A stretch of DNA of 64,000 bases from Kingdonia uniflora (taxonomy: Eukaryota; Streptophyta; Magnoliopsida; Ranunculales; Circaeasteraceae), in assembly GCA_014058105.1 (NCBI GenBank), contig JACGCM010002399.1, positions 1,129,501 through 1,193,500 of the forward strand, in the 5' to 3' direction. The number at the start of each line of letters is the position of its first letter. Position 1 is the stretch's first letter. The position numbers were made by a program, and so were the translations under genes. Shown here piece by piece: positions 43,515 through 55,354 of the stretch. The notes beneath the pieces were generated by a model that saw only the letters and a list, made by a program, of their open reading frames with translations, made no database searches and was not told where the DNA came from.

Positions 43515-45119
43515 AAAAGATAAAGTAGCAGTTGAAACTTGCCTCAGTGTATTTTGAAATCGAGAATCGTTGTCTCTTGGTAGTCCTCCATGGTATTTTA
43601 TTGGAAACTGTATTAAAATTCTTCTCCTTTTTTAATACCCTTTTACTTTTTTTCGGACATTAGCTTTGGTGTATTGGTAGCATTTTCTAGTAGTAAGAAC
43701 TCAGATACTCTGGTCAAATTATTTGGGACTGATATGATTGATTTAATTAGTGTTTGATCAATGTCTTCGCTCTGTAATACAAATAAGTCATGGTTAATTG
43801 CAATGTGTAAAATATGATATTTAAATTTACTACCAGTTTATACATTATCTGGTCCAAAGTAGGTTGAATTTGTTTTTCCTTTGTTTTTGTTCTCTTTTTC
43901 ATTGTTTTCTTGCCTGTCTTTGTTGTTGGTTGCAATGGTTTGTCTTGGATATTTGTAATTTTCTTAGGAGTTTCTATTTCTTCCTCTACTATGGTAGAGA
44001 GGTACATAGAATAACCTGAGAACAATGGGGGGACCTCGATAAATATATTCATAGATGTATTTCACACTATTGCAAGCATCAAAGCTATTTTTCACAACTC
44101 TAACTATCTTCCATTTAACAACATTTTTGTCAAAATCAGTCATTGTTAAATGCTCTTGTAAAATAGGACAATATAAAAAAGGGATCCTATTATCAGAGGT
44201 TTCAAAAAATAATTAAAGATATAGAAGTTATGTGCAAGTTTATGTATGTTTTAATCTGCAAGTTGATGTTTAATCCTATAATCACTGGTTCAAAGCCAAA
44301 GTTAGAGAAATTTATATTAAAAACATAATTGTTAGGATATGATTTTTTTCAGGCGCAAGTTAGCAATCTGGGTAGTTGGGGTCTTTAATTCCCAGATTGT
44401 ATCAGAACCGCTGATAAACTTTGATCATAGTGGTGGAGGGTGACTCTAGGTCGAAACGTTATAATTTTGGTATGCACTGTAGCAATTTCATAACCAAGCA
44501 GCCTCTCTCCCAATTAGGAATCTTCTGGGAACAACCATCAATCACCTACTCCAGCGACCCCAGCTTCTCTTTCTCTCCTCTTAATCTTAATTCTTTTTCT
44601 AACCTCAATGTTGAGTATAGTAGAAACTGCATCCAGGCATTGAGTACAACCAATAAAGATATGTGATGCAACCCAGATCTGGAGAGACTAATTAGAGTAG
44701 CAAACGATGCTATTGAAAGGGCTGAGGTTAGAACCCTTTCACCACAGCTGTCCATCCTTGATTTGCATAATCTAGTAAAAGGGAAACCTAATAAAAAAAA
44801 GGAATACCCACGATAACTGATGAGGAAAGAGCTATCTACAAACAGGTGTTGCTGGTCAGGAGATTGAGTAAAAACCTGAAGAAAAGATTATCTTGAAGGA
44901 AAAGAAAGTTGTTAGTATTAATCAGAAGAGGCATCTATATTATAAATCTCAACGATTGTCCTACATGGCGTGCCAGATCTAACTGGGGAAAGATGACGTG
45001 TTCGCTGATAAAAGCAAGTCTGCCCTTATGTCCAGAGACAAAGAGGGGTCCTGATTCGCTTTGGGTTCCTAGAGAATTGCACATGGAGGGGCAATTTTGG
45101 GATTTCAAGCCTTTAGCCC
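43512..45119. other. Unassigned region
   Basis: A minus-strand frame at 43747-44052 is Lys/Thr-rich (TKTGKKTMKKRTKTKEK) without a recognised domain. A shifted frame above it has SVKYIYEYIYRGP, faintly like Helitron or other rolling-circle proteins, but too short to call. Near 44398 TGTATCAGAACCGC resembles a decayed tRNA-Met primer site, so part may be a dead copia leader. I assign no gene. Confidence 0.25.
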
Positions 45120-45473
45120 AAAAGCTAAACAAACTAATCCCGACACTAAACTTCTCTTCCCCGACACTTTCTTCCTCCAAAACCCAAAAAAAAAAAAAAA
45201 AAACCCCTAACAAAACCAGCGCTCTCTCTTTCTCTCTCTAGCAACTAAAACCTTTACTCTTTAGAATCCTACGATCTCATTGTCTCTCTCTCACAACAAA
45301 GGTGCAAAGCTTTGCGTTCTATTCAAGTTCCTCTTATTTACTATGATTTGGGGTACACTAAGACAACCAACAACTCTGAATCTTCTCTTAATTTTAACGC
45401 TCTTTTGATCCAAAACCCTAATCTCCTCTCCAAAATGGGCAAAAAGTTCTTCATTGGTGGCAATTGAAAATGC
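45120..45473 (+). pseudogene. Triosephosphate isomerase 5' end: promoter/5' UTR and first exon
   Basis: A CT-rich leader (45220-45300) precedes ATG at 45435. The codons read MGKKFFIGGN, stop, KC, against the family N-terminus of cytosolic plant TPI (M-x-R-K-F-F-V-G-G-N-W-K-C): the Trp codon is now TGA at 45465-45467. The exon breaks off after KC, where I recall plant cytosolic TPI genes carrying an intron, with GCAAGT in place of GTAAGT. No later TPI exon is visible, so this is a captured or left-over 5' end. TPI would interconvert the triose phosphates in glycolysis. Confidence 0.7.
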
Positions 45474-46140
45474 GCAAGTTCTTGATTTCTCTTAATTTGG
45501 AGTTCGATTGATATAATTTTGTGGATCCAATCTCATTTGGGGGATCCCAACTCACTAAATCATGTAAAATTAGGTTTTATGACCATACATATTGATATAA
45601 TCTAACAATGACTCATGGGCTTCTGATGTTTTGATCTTTGGTGCCTAATTTATGTTCATTTTGATTGCTAAATTATATCGGGTAATGGGTATTAGATATT
45701 TTGATGTTTGGTTAATTGGTTTTCTAATTTTTTGCTGTTGCTGAATTATAGATTATATTTAAAGGGGTCCTGATTCGCTTTGGGTGCCTCGAGCATTTAA
45801 AGTTGGTTCAAGAAGTAATATGTCAATGGGGTATATTTAGTTTAATTTGGTTCTTACAATGCTTTGGTATTTTTGGAAGCTCTACATGCTTTATTTCCTT
45901 GATATATTGAACTTGCTAGGAGTTATGCTCATTTCAGTTTTGTCAGAGGATCCAGACCAAAATTGTTTTCCTCTCATATTACCCAAAGTTCATTTGATTG
46001 TTCATTGCTTAAACATTACCTAGCCATAAATGATTTCAGATATTAAGTTTGCTACCATCTCCTTCTATCAATAATGTGATGTCTATTTTTAGCGTCCCCA
46101 TATTTCCCATACTTAGATTTTTTCACCTTTGTTATTACAG

Positions 46141-46278
46141 GATGGCAATGGTTCAAAGTAGTGTAAGAAATGAGTTTAATTGTAGAATTTTTTCTATTAA
46201 GGAGACAATGATGATGACGCCTGACGAAAGGAGATTTGCGACATTGGAGTTCTCTCAGATTGAGATATCAAGATTAAG
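46141..46278 (+). CDS. Possible exon upstream of the ARM-repeat gene
   Basis: Bounded by a good acceptor (TTTGTTATTACAG at 46140) and a donor AAG|GTACAG at 46278. It encodes MAMVQSSVRNEFNCRIFSIK and then TPDERRFATLEFSQIEISRL. Two leftover bases (AG) combine in frame with an acceptor CAGAG|G at 47585. I recognise no domain. The exon is plausible from splice signals only. Confidence 0.4.
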
Positions 46279-47160
46279 GTACAGTTTCTAATACTTCTGA
46301 AATGAACTAATGTTAGAAATGTTACTAAAACATCAATGTTCTTCAGTAAAACATTATGTGGTCTATGGGGAACATCAGTCCAAGATCTTAGATTTAGTTC
46401 TGGGTGTGAAATTAGTGTAGCTCTCATACTATAATTAACCAAGAAAACCATTGTTTGGTTTCCATCGATTATTCCTAATGAGTTACTTTTAGGTGATTGG
46501 AATGTTTTCCAAATCCCTGGTAACATTTTTAGAACATGGCCTCCTTATGGAGATTTAGGTTCCACAATGGTTTTAGGAAGTTTATCTGTAGGGTACTATT
46601 CCCGTAGTTTTGTTTGTAGAGCAGTACCGACTTTGGGACTAAACGCCATTCATCCGAGTTTATTTAGGATAAGTTCTTGGCATGGGCTAATGATACAGAC
46701 CATGGGGAAATAAATAAGGAACCAAAACCTCCAAAAAGAGTCCAAGATTGGGGAGTAGTACTATAAGGCCGAAATCTGAAAAATATCAATAACCTGTGAA
46801 ACATTGCATACCAAGAAAGAAATGAAGAACACCCGGTCGAATTTGATGCCTTTTTTCATATGCTTGCAAAATCCAGCCAGAAAGAGAACACATTTTTGTC
46901 GGTGCTTCAAGCATCGCTATCACGGTAGTTCATGGCTAACTGTTCTATGTCTTTTATACTTATTGAAGAGTGTATTTACTATTTAGGTCAAAAGTGATTG
47001 AAAAAACTATTTCTTCTTCCAACTACCAAAGACTCATTTACACTAAAACTGAAACTCCTGAAACGTACTTATTATTTTTAAACCCAAAAATCATCAATTG
47101 CCCATCTATAAAAATCCATGAAGCTCTTGCATGGAAACTTCCATTTGCATGATCAGGTTC

Positions 47161-47164
<4 letters not shown>

Positions 47165-47203
<39 letters not shown>
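47165..47203. repeat. (CA)n microsatellite
   Basis: About 19 uninterrupted CA units in the putative intron of the ARM-repeat gene. Confidence 0.95.
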
Positions 47204-47206
<3 letters not shown>

Positions 47207-47585
47207 TCATTGATGCAAATCAAATTTATAACCAAAATGTTGTTATTTCTTAGTTTCTACTCTTTTCATTTCACCCTGTCTTTGTAACAAAAATGTTGCA
47301 TGATCATATATGCTTTTCTATTCTTTTTCATTTCACCCTTCTAAGATTAGTGGGCTTTGCTAGCTATTCAATTCCATATATGTTATTTTATTTGGCTGAT
47401 ATATTCTTACATCAATAACTCCCATTTTCTTATATTTTTCAATAAATATATTAGCCTTCCATTGTACCTGGGTTATGTATTTTGTCTCAGATGGTGTGAC
47501 GATTAACATTCGTAAAATGAGGCATTTAGTTGGGAGGGTAAAGTGTGATAATTAACAACTTGATATGTTTGGTTGATACACAGAG

Positions 47586-48547
47586 GTTCGAGCAGCAAAA
47601 TATTCAACTATGCCTAGATACAGGCTCTCAGATATCCCCTCTATCGAAAAATGAGAGGCAGCAATTTGATGATCTGATGCTCAGGCTCAAAAAATCTGGA
47701 ATTTCTAAGCAAAAACAAGCCGCAAAAGAGATACGAATTGACCCTCGACTTGCCTCAATTTCGTGCTCATTTTGCCAAGGAAAAACTTAGCATTTCTGTT
47801 TTGCTAAGTTCATGCAAAGTGTTGGATAGGGATGAGACTGACCCGGAACTCCAGGAAGATATTACTGCAATAGTCTTAAACATCCTAACTCACGATGAAA
47901 ATATCAAAGCGCTTGCGAATAACCCAGATGTTATACCCTCAGTTATTAAAGCATTGGATACCATAAATGCAAAGACAAAGGCTACTGCTGCAAATAACCT
48001 TTTCAACTTATCAACATATAGCCTGAACAGGGTCATTATTGGGGACTCTGGCGGTCTCAAAGCTCATTTACATATCATAGAGGTTGGGGACGATATTACA
48101 GCCATGACCTATGCCATTAGAACAATCTTTAAGCTGCGTATGATCAATAAGAACAGACTAAAGACGATCAAAGGTGAGGCAGTAAAAGTGATTCTGAAAA
48201 TGGATTCTGATCATAGAGCATGCATTTATGAGTTGTGGAATGTCCTTCGTATCTTATTTATGTATGCGAATGCTGTTAAGCAGATAAAATGTTTTGATGG
48301 AGTTCGAGTTTTGTTGAATGGCTTAAGAGGTAGCACTGATAAGGCTATTGTCAAAAATTGTATAACGACACTTGATCAGATCTGCTCAAACGACTCAAAA
48401 AAGTTGATGGAAATTTATGAAGAGGAGAAGACGTATAGGACATTATCTCGGGCTGTTCACAATGGGACTACTGTTTCTAGAAAGGCTGCTAATAGCATCC
48501 TTGCACAGATTTACAAGGCTAAACAAAGATTAGGATCATTTTCTTGA
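47586..48547 (+). pseudogene. ARM-repeat protein related to plant U-box protein PUB9, frameshifted
   Basis: The first part (frame of 47586) has LCLDTGSQISPL, which matches the end of a U-box (KWLDxGNRTCPQ-type), and jumps to RQQFDDLMLRLKKSGISKQKQAAKEIR, the first ARM helix. An extra base at 47737 shifts the frame. From 47738 a 269-residue frame continues LPQFRAHFAKEKL, then ARM repeats with DPELQEDITAIVLNILTHDENIK, ALDTINAKTKATAANNLFNLS, KAIVKNCITTLDQICSND and AANSILAQIYKAK, stop at 48547. PUB9-like proteins are E3 ubiquitin ligases. Here most of the U-box is missing, so ligase activity is not expected. Confidence 0.75.
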
Positions 48548-48805
48548 ACCTTAGTCTACAACTAGGATTTCTTCTAGCATGTAATACATTGTACAGTTTA
48601 ATCCATCCCAGCACTCAAACTTAGTACCGTTTGTGGGATACTCATGTTTGAACAGACATCATGAATGTTTTACTATTAGGCAAGTTTTACTCGTAAGGAT
48701 TTTTCAGTCACCATGAATGATATACTCCAAGGCAAGTTTTACTTGATTTTTTTTTACCGCATTCCTGGAAATGAAGCTTCATGCTATGTGAATTTTTGTA
48801 GCTTA

Positions 48806-49203
48806 GGCTGTGCTTGGTTCACTGCAATGGGATGCTTCCAACAAAGAGTTACAATTTCAAGGTGCGATGCACCATGTCGTAAGGCGGCGAGCAAAGGACT
48901 AATTGGCTAAAAAATTTGAATTATTGTGAGGGTGTGAATTATATAAATAGAGAGAGAGAGAGAGATTTTTAGGGTGGGGTGGGAGATAAGGAGATTGGGA
49001 AGAATCATAAGGAAGAGAAGAGAGAGATTTGTGCAAGAGAGAATTTGAATTGATAAGAAAGCAAAAACTGTATGATGGAGTAGACAATATTTGGTTGCAA
49101 CCTGGTGCAACAGTTTGTTAAGAAATTTGCAATCCACTGTAGCAGTTTTCATCGCAACCCAGTGCATCAACTGCAACCAATCATTGGTAACTCTCAAACA
49201 GCC
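48806..49203. mobile_element. Candidate Tourist-like MITE
   Basis: The left end GGCTGTGCTTGG and inverted right end GGCTGTTTGAGAG share GGCTGT, as in PIF/Harbinger-type MITEs. The flanking trinucleotides are TTA (48803-48805) and TCA (49204-49206). Internal CACTGCAATGGGATGC and TGCACTGGGTTGCGATG are faintly inverted-related. It contains an (AG)n run at 48947-48965. The call is weak. Confidence 0.35.
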
Positions 49204-51927
49204 TCAAGGCACTGCATATATTTAATATACACTGAAACCTTCTAAGAACTCTAAATTTCTTTGTGATAATATACACTGAAACATAACAAAAGAGTTGAAA
49301 AAGCCGGCAGAGTTAACATTCCTTTCATGAAGTACTAATTATCCATTGCTTGAATTATGGATACTTGTGGGGCACAATGATTTTGATCTCATGAAGTCAT
49401 GATAGACGCTCTTCTTGGAGATGCTATTATGCGAACATTATTGCACAAACATTAAAACCGACATGGTAGTTTGGAAACATTAAAACAACGAACTTACAAA
49501 CCAAAAACTTCTTCCAGTTTTCAGTATACTAATTGCCATTGAACACTTATTGCGCAAAACCGACATAAATTATCATGTCTGTTTTGTGTGTGTGTGTGTG
49601 TGGAAAATATAGGTAGACGATGGCCTGGCAGATTCAACTATTTAGTGTTTCAAAGGTCTTCAGCTAATTCTTAGTTCTCTTAATGGTATGAAAAAGGAGC
49701 ATTCGACAATGTCAAGCATCATTTACTGTAAGACTTTGATGGAGATATATTTCCATCAAAGCATGTTTCGTGCCTTTAATCAAACTTTTACATTTACATT
49801 TTTTTTTCTAATAATGTTCTTATACTTCAAAACTTTGATGTATATATATTTCCATATAATTATCTTAGAGAACAAACGTCACACACATTGTTCACATGTT
49901 ATTAATAACTAACTACAGTGTTGCCCATTATGAGTTTTATGCATGTATGAATGTTATTGCCATATTTCCTCAATAAGCGTGGCAGGGTTCTGAGTAATTA
50001 CTTACAAACATAATCCATTGGCGTAAATGAATTACAAACTCTGGGTTTTTCTGAGCAATTAACTTTACTAGCTTTGCCTTCACAAAAAATTTCATCATTT
50101 GAGTATTGATTTCTCATGCTTAAAACATAAAAAGAAGGGTTCTTTCCAGGTAGATGTAAAGGTGTTCCAATGTTACTATCCCTAAAGGGGTTTTTGCTAA
50201 AAGTTTCATTTGCACATGATTTTGTCTTTATATTTCTTTTTGCAATTTAAAATAAACCAGGTTTCTTAGAAAATTCAGTGCTCCGTAGTTTCCATGATCA
50301 ACTCAATCCAGAGCCCACATGCCCACATGTTCATGGCATGCACAAAATCAAAGGAAAATGGGAGAAATTAATACTGATGACGTTCCATGACCATGACCAC
50401 TTCATTTAGCAACGCTTTAATGTTGATGGTGCATTTTCTCGGGGATAGTGTAACTCCCATTGGAACAGTTGCAACATTTTGGTGATACTGTACTAAGAAA
50501 CTGATGGAATGGTTTGATGATTTCATAACAATAAGGAATTTCTTAACTCTATCTAGAGATAATATCGCAATACTTAGGCAGTAGGTGATAACTGAGATGG
50601 ATTATATCAAGTTATTTTTACATTACTTCGAGCCAAAGCCAAAGTAAGAGAAATATGCTTCATGGGAGCTGGATTTTGACTACTCTTCATGGTTATGGAA
50701 TTGGCGCTGGCCCGTTCCTGATAAAAGTGTACCAAATAATATTGAACCTTCAGAACTATAATCAAAATCAATTCTTGTTTATATACCCTCCTGTAGTGAA
50801 AACTTCTTACAAATAAACATGATATCTTTTGATAGACTAATAAAGAAATAACACAGGGTTTTGTGGTGAACCATATCTAAAAAGATACACGAAATCTTAT
50901 TAAGGACACATGATGCAGCTGAAATACTGCTCAAAATCCCCAATTTGCTCTTTTGCTAGAGAAAGTCTAAAGAGAGTGCTTTTGTTCCAAAAGTTTATAC
51001 AATAAAATACTAATTAATTCTCAAGATGTGATAAATGTCAACAGATTTTTGACTAAAAAAATGTTGCGAGAAGAATATCTTCCAGGAGGCATCTTCCGCT
51101 GACCTCGGGAAATGAATCAATGGTTTGTACGGTAGAAATCTATTGCGTGATTAAAATGAAAGCGAAACGGTATATAAATATTATGGTTAACTTTTTGAGA
51201 GACAAATATGATGTAAATATTGGGCAGATATGGAGGTTGCTCACGAAGAGTATAATCTGATATTTCAGATCTCATAATTGTTCCAACAACGTGAAGATTT
51301 TGGGTGGAGGGTCCAAGTAGGCTGAGTAGATAAATCATAGGGAAATAGAATTGACAATCAAGGACTTGCATAATCATGCTTGCCGCTATTTGTTTTCTTA
51401 CTTTGATGTTAAGCTAATATTAACATGTCAATGGGAAAATCCTCATTGTGTTATGCTTTTGAGTTATTCTAAGAATATACAAAAGAAATATCACCCTCTA
51501 GAGGTTATACATACATTCTTTGATTTTCTTCGAATCAAGGTTTTCTACATGTAAATCTCTTCAACATATTGTGATTTTCCCTAAATCTAGGCATTTTTAC
51601 AAATGTATTAGATTTTATTGATCGTCCCCTCTAAAATTTAGTTAAGGGAATCTAAAGAACTAATTATCTTCATCATATTTGTAATTATTCTAATGAGCTT
51701 AAGCAACCCTGCGTAGCACGGGATTATAACCTAGTCATTTTACATTCAAGGACCAGCAGAAAGAGAACAGAGGTTACAATTCTACAACTTCAATCCCTTT
51801 AAATGATACTGTAACTGATGAATCTTAGGGATAGGCTAGTACTACTATTTTTGGCAGAGAAAAATCTGAAAATAACTTAACCAATAATATGGAGGTAAAT
51901 AGGAAATGAAATAGAAGGGAGTACTGT
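49204..51927. other. Non-coding stretch
   Basis: No supported gene or element found. (GT)n at 49583-49602. Open frames here are short and without known motifs. Confidence 0.4.
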
Positions 51928-52281
51928 CTTACCTCTCCCTGCAACCACAAGAGATGTAGAAGAACCAAAGAGCTCGACTCCCCTCCCCACTTTTTCTGAC
52001 CAAGTAGAGGAACCTGAGGGTGAATCAGACAGTACTAATGTGCAAAAACCCCTCCCTAATCTTAAGGATATGGTGGAACCTGAGGGAAATATGGAGACTA
52101 ATGGGCAAGTATAACCAAAGAGGACAAATAATACAAATGATAGGCCTAAAGATTGTAAGAAGATTGGTGAAGCTTCATCTTCAACTCCTTGCCAGTGTGA
52201 GAGTTGTACTCCTACACAAGAAGCCCCAAAAAAGCCAGGTTACACAAATGTGAATGAAGTTAAAAGTTGGGATGCACTACT
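51928..52281 (+). pseudogene. LINE ORF1, left part, cut by copia element C3
   Basis: The frame reads Pro/Glu/Ser-rich linker sequence (EEPKSSTPLPTFSDQ) with one stop near 52112, then EAPKKPGYTNVNEVKSWDALL at the C3 border. The phrase WDALL before a DUF4283 domain is characteristic of plant LINE ORF1. The frame continues at 56355 after the insertion, with CTACT duplicated. Confidence 0.7.
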
Positions 52282-52480
52282 TGTGAAGCCGCAAGCCCGG
52301 AAGCCACAAACTCGAAGTTGATGGTTCGAAAACCATCAAAAAAACTAAGTTACCAGATTTCGTTTGAACGACACAGGGAGTTGTTCGAACGAAATATGAG
52401 TCTGGGCCAAAATTCTAGAGGGATTCAAGGGTCGTTCGAACGACCAAGGTCCAAACCCAAAAAGCCATAATTTCTCCACA
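52282..52480 (-). repeat. 3' LTR of C3, internally deleted
   Basis: 199 bp. Both outer ends match the 5' LTR (TGTGAAGCCGCAAGCCCGG and CATAATTTCTCCACA). The middle, corresponding to about 55908-56170 plus one palindrome unit, is missing. It holds TTCGTTTGAACGA, GTTGTTCGAACGA and GTCGTTCGAACGAC. A purine tract (GGTGGAGAAT) adjoins at 52481. Confidence 0.9.
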
Positions 52481-52846
52481 ATTCTCCACCTCGGTGAAGA
52501 TTTCCCAAACCAAACGAACCGAAATCTGAGCGGAACATAGAAACCAACCAAACGGACCCAAACAAACACTCTCTACCATCAAATGTCCCCAAAGACCCAA
52601 ACATACAAACGGCCCAAGGAAACCTACTAAAACCAAACGTCCTCAAAAGGACCAAAACCAAACAAGCATCCCAAAGGACCAAGTAGCAAACCAAATGTCC
52701 CAAAGAAACAAAATCGATTGTACCAAATCAATGGTTACCTACGGGCCTCCGTGGATCAAGTTGTTCGTAGTTCACCAAATCCCCATAAGGGGCCAAATCA
52801 ATCTATAGAAAAGAGATCCTTCTCTCTATCTCTATGAATCCTCATA

Positions 52847-53137
52847 TCAAGAGCCCATTTCCACTGTTGTCTTAGAGACCTTTTCGAATCGTACAACGAT
52901 CTCTTCTTCAATTGACACATCATCCTTTCTAGCAACAGTAAACCCACTCGGCTGAGTCACATTGATATTTTCCTTCAACTTCCCATGTAAGAACACCGTC
53001 TTAACATCGAGATGTTGCAATTCTAATTCAAATTCGCTACCAAGGCCAATAGGATCCAACTGGAGAAGTGTTTTACCACTAAACTTTCTTGAAGCGTAGC
53101 ACCATCTTGAGATCCTTCTTACCTTTTGTAGACCCAT
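52847..53137 (-). pseudogene. C3 reverse transcriptase, N-terminal part only
   Basis: The frame has FELELQHLDVKTVFLHGKLKE and INVTQPSGFTVARKDD, the first aspartate block of copia RT (LDVKTAFLHG). It departs from the family right after and ends near 52847, with no Y-V-D-D and no RNase H. The remaining ~360 bp to the LTR is non-coding. Confidence 0.8.
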
Positions 53138-54089
53138 TTACCACCAATCGCCCTCTTGCGAAGAGAATACATCTTTTCCATCCTTGTTCCCCCCCCCCCA
53201 ATGTTTAGCCGTGGAAGGAACACCTTCAACAATCGGTAGCGCATAGGCTACCATGGCCTTCACCTTTGGAACTACCATGTTCTTTGTAAGCCATTTCAGC
53301 TTACCCATATTCCTCTTTGGTTTACAAGTTACAATTGACTCCACCACCGGAATCTCTTCATCCGTACTACCAAATGCTTCACCTTCAACCATGTCTTTTC
53401 CATTTGGAAGATGTACTAATGGTTCATCACCCGTTGCCACACAGGTAGATGACCCCCCTCTAAGTACAGAACTCTCTGGCCAATGTAAAGACGCATCAAT
53501 CTCCACCCGCTGTAATACCCCACTGGTCGTCTGCTCTGTGTGTTCAGATCCTTGTGACTTCATCATAGAAGTCTCACAAAAGTGATATCTCTGCTCAGAA
53601 TGATCTTTCGGTCTCTCGTATCTCACAACTTATAGCATTTCACACCCTTCATATCCATAAAAATGGTTTTCTTTGCTCGTGGGTCCAACTTACCATCCTC
53701 AACATGATAGTATGTCAGACACCCAAATATATGAAGAGTATCATAATTTGTAGCAGGTTCTCCCGACCAAGCATCTATTGGTGTCTTACCCTTAATTACA
53801 GCCGAAGGCAACCTATTAACGAGATAGTATGCATATGTCAAAGCCTCAGCCCTAAATGCCTTGCCCAACCCAGAATTGGGCAACATACACCTCACCTTCT
53901 CCAGCAAAGTACGGTTCATGCGCTCGGCTACACCGTTCTATTGCGGTGTCTCTCTTACCGTGAAGTGTCAAACTATCCCCTCATCCTAGCATACTTGCAA
54001 GAATGGATCACTAGTGTACTCTCTACCATTATCTGAACGGAGTACTTTGATCTTTCTGCCAGTCTGAGTCTCAATCAACCTCTTTCACG
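53138..54089 (-). pseudogene. C3 integrase C-terminal part and Pol linker
   Basis: The stretch from 54036 downward has the second aspartate region, then 53919-53623 with MNRTLLEKVRCMLPNSGLGKAF, YAYYLVNRLPSAVIKGKTPIDAW and LHIFGCLTYYHV. The catalytic Glu of GVAERMN is retained just upstream. The linker (53626-53138) has VCK- and Pro-poor acidic sequence, ending in the VAYALPIVEGVPST block that leads to RT. Frameshifts are present. Confidence 0.8.
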
Positions 54090-55178
54090 TCATAAAAATT
54101 TTAGGACTTCATCCTTTCTCCTCGTGGTATATACCAATACCCGCCTAGAAAAGTCATCTACAAAAGATACAAAATAATGTTTCCCCCTTAGCGATGCATT
54201 CTTGGAGGGTCCCCAAACATCAGAGTGAACATAATCAAGGGATCCACGAGTACTGTAGATAGCGGTGCCAAACTCTACCCTTGTCTGGTTGCCCAGAATA
54301 ACGTATTCACCAAATTCCAATTTGTACATCTTGACACCTTCAAATAACCCCTGGTTCGCGAGAACTTTCAAGAACTTTTCCCCAGCATACGTCAAACGCA
54401 TGTACCATAGCTGAGTGGTATCTATGGAAGTGGTCACCTCCCTTCCCGTGGTAGCAACCTCACCAAGAACAACCGTACCATCCAAATAGTACAAGTTGTT
54501 ACTTCTTCTGTGGCCCTTCAATACAACCATCACTCCCTTAAGAGCCCTCTTCACCCTATTTTCGGACACAACCTTGTAGCCTTTCGCTTCAAGTAAACTC
54601 GTCAAGATAATATTCTTCCTTGTCGTCGGAATATACTGAACCTCATCAATCACATTAACTAACCCATTGTGCAATTTTAGTCGAATGGTACCTATCCCCA
54701 AGATGCGGCAAGGACCATCGTCCCCCATCAACACCGCTCTACCTTCTAGCTTCTTCAAACTATAAAACAAACCCCTTTCGGGACAACTGTGATAAGTAGC
54801 ACCCAAATCTAAAATCCATTCTTTTTTATCACTAACACATGTACAAGAAGTTAAAGGAAAAGAGTAATCTGAATCATTACCTTCCGTTTCCGTGTCCTGA
54901 GCCAAATTCACAGAAGAGCCCAATTTTTCCGCTTTCTTCGTCTTAAGCAAGGAATAATCAACTTTCCAATAACCCGTTTCCTTACAAAATGCGCATTGGT
55001 CCTTACTCAATTTGTTGTTAATTAAATCGCAACCTTTCAACTTCGATCGAAGGTCGTTACCACCCGTCTTCCTCTTGTCCGAAGATCTTCCGCGAACCAT
55101 CAATACCTCGGATGTCGACTCCTCGGACTCATGTTTTTCCTTTTTCTGGTGTTCATGGTTTACAACCGCCGTAGTCAC
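54090..55178 (-). CDS. C3 Gag C-terminus, protease and integrase N-terminal part
   Basis: A 362-codon open frame. The zinc knuckle CAFCKETGYWKVDY is degraded (H and C changed to Y). The protease block WILDLGATYHSCPERG has Leu in place of the Ser/Thr of D-S/T-G. The integrase zinc region LWYMRLTYAGEKFLKVLANQGL lost its His ligands, followed by SLDYVHSDVWGPSKNASLRG with the first catalytic Asp and FVDDFSRRVLVY. The frame is open but key residues are gone. Confidence 0.85.
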   Translation of the reverse strand: MTTAVVNHEHQKKEKHESEESTSEVLMVRGRSSDKRKTGGNDLRSKLKGCDLINNKLSKDQCAFCKETGYWKVDYSLLKTKKAEKLGSSVNLAQDTETEGNDSDYSFPLTSCTCVSDKKEWILDLGATYHSCPERGLFYSLKKLEGRAVLMGDDGPCRILGIGTIRLKLHNGLVNVIDEVQYIPTTRKNIILTSLLEAKGYKVVSENRVKRALKGVMVVLKGHRRSNNLYYLDGTVVLGEVATTGREVTTSIDTTQLWYMRLTYAGEKFLKVLANQGLFEGVKMYKLEFGEYVILGNQTRVEFGTAIYSTRGSLDYVHSDVWGPSKNASLRGKHYFVSFVDDFSRRVLVYTTRRKDEVLKFL

Positions 55179-55354
55179 ATTCGAGTATTACAAGAACTCT
55201 TCCCGTACGTTATCGTCGGAACGAAATACTCGTATTTTTTGGGACGGGAGTTCAAGAACAATAGTATTTTATCTTCATCGCCAACATTTTCTTCTTGATT
55301 CGCCAAGTTGGCTAATAACTTGGTAAAATCGCTCATGTGCTTCGACATACTAAT

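Noticed and set aside
44090..44145. Minus-strand SVKYIYEYIYRGP as a Helitron replication protein
   Set aside because: Too short, and neighbouring codons do not match Helitron motifs; no CTRR end or hairpin seen.
53253..53585. Plus-strand 110-codon frame within C3
   Set aside because: Opposite strand of the C3 Pol linker; no recognisable domain.
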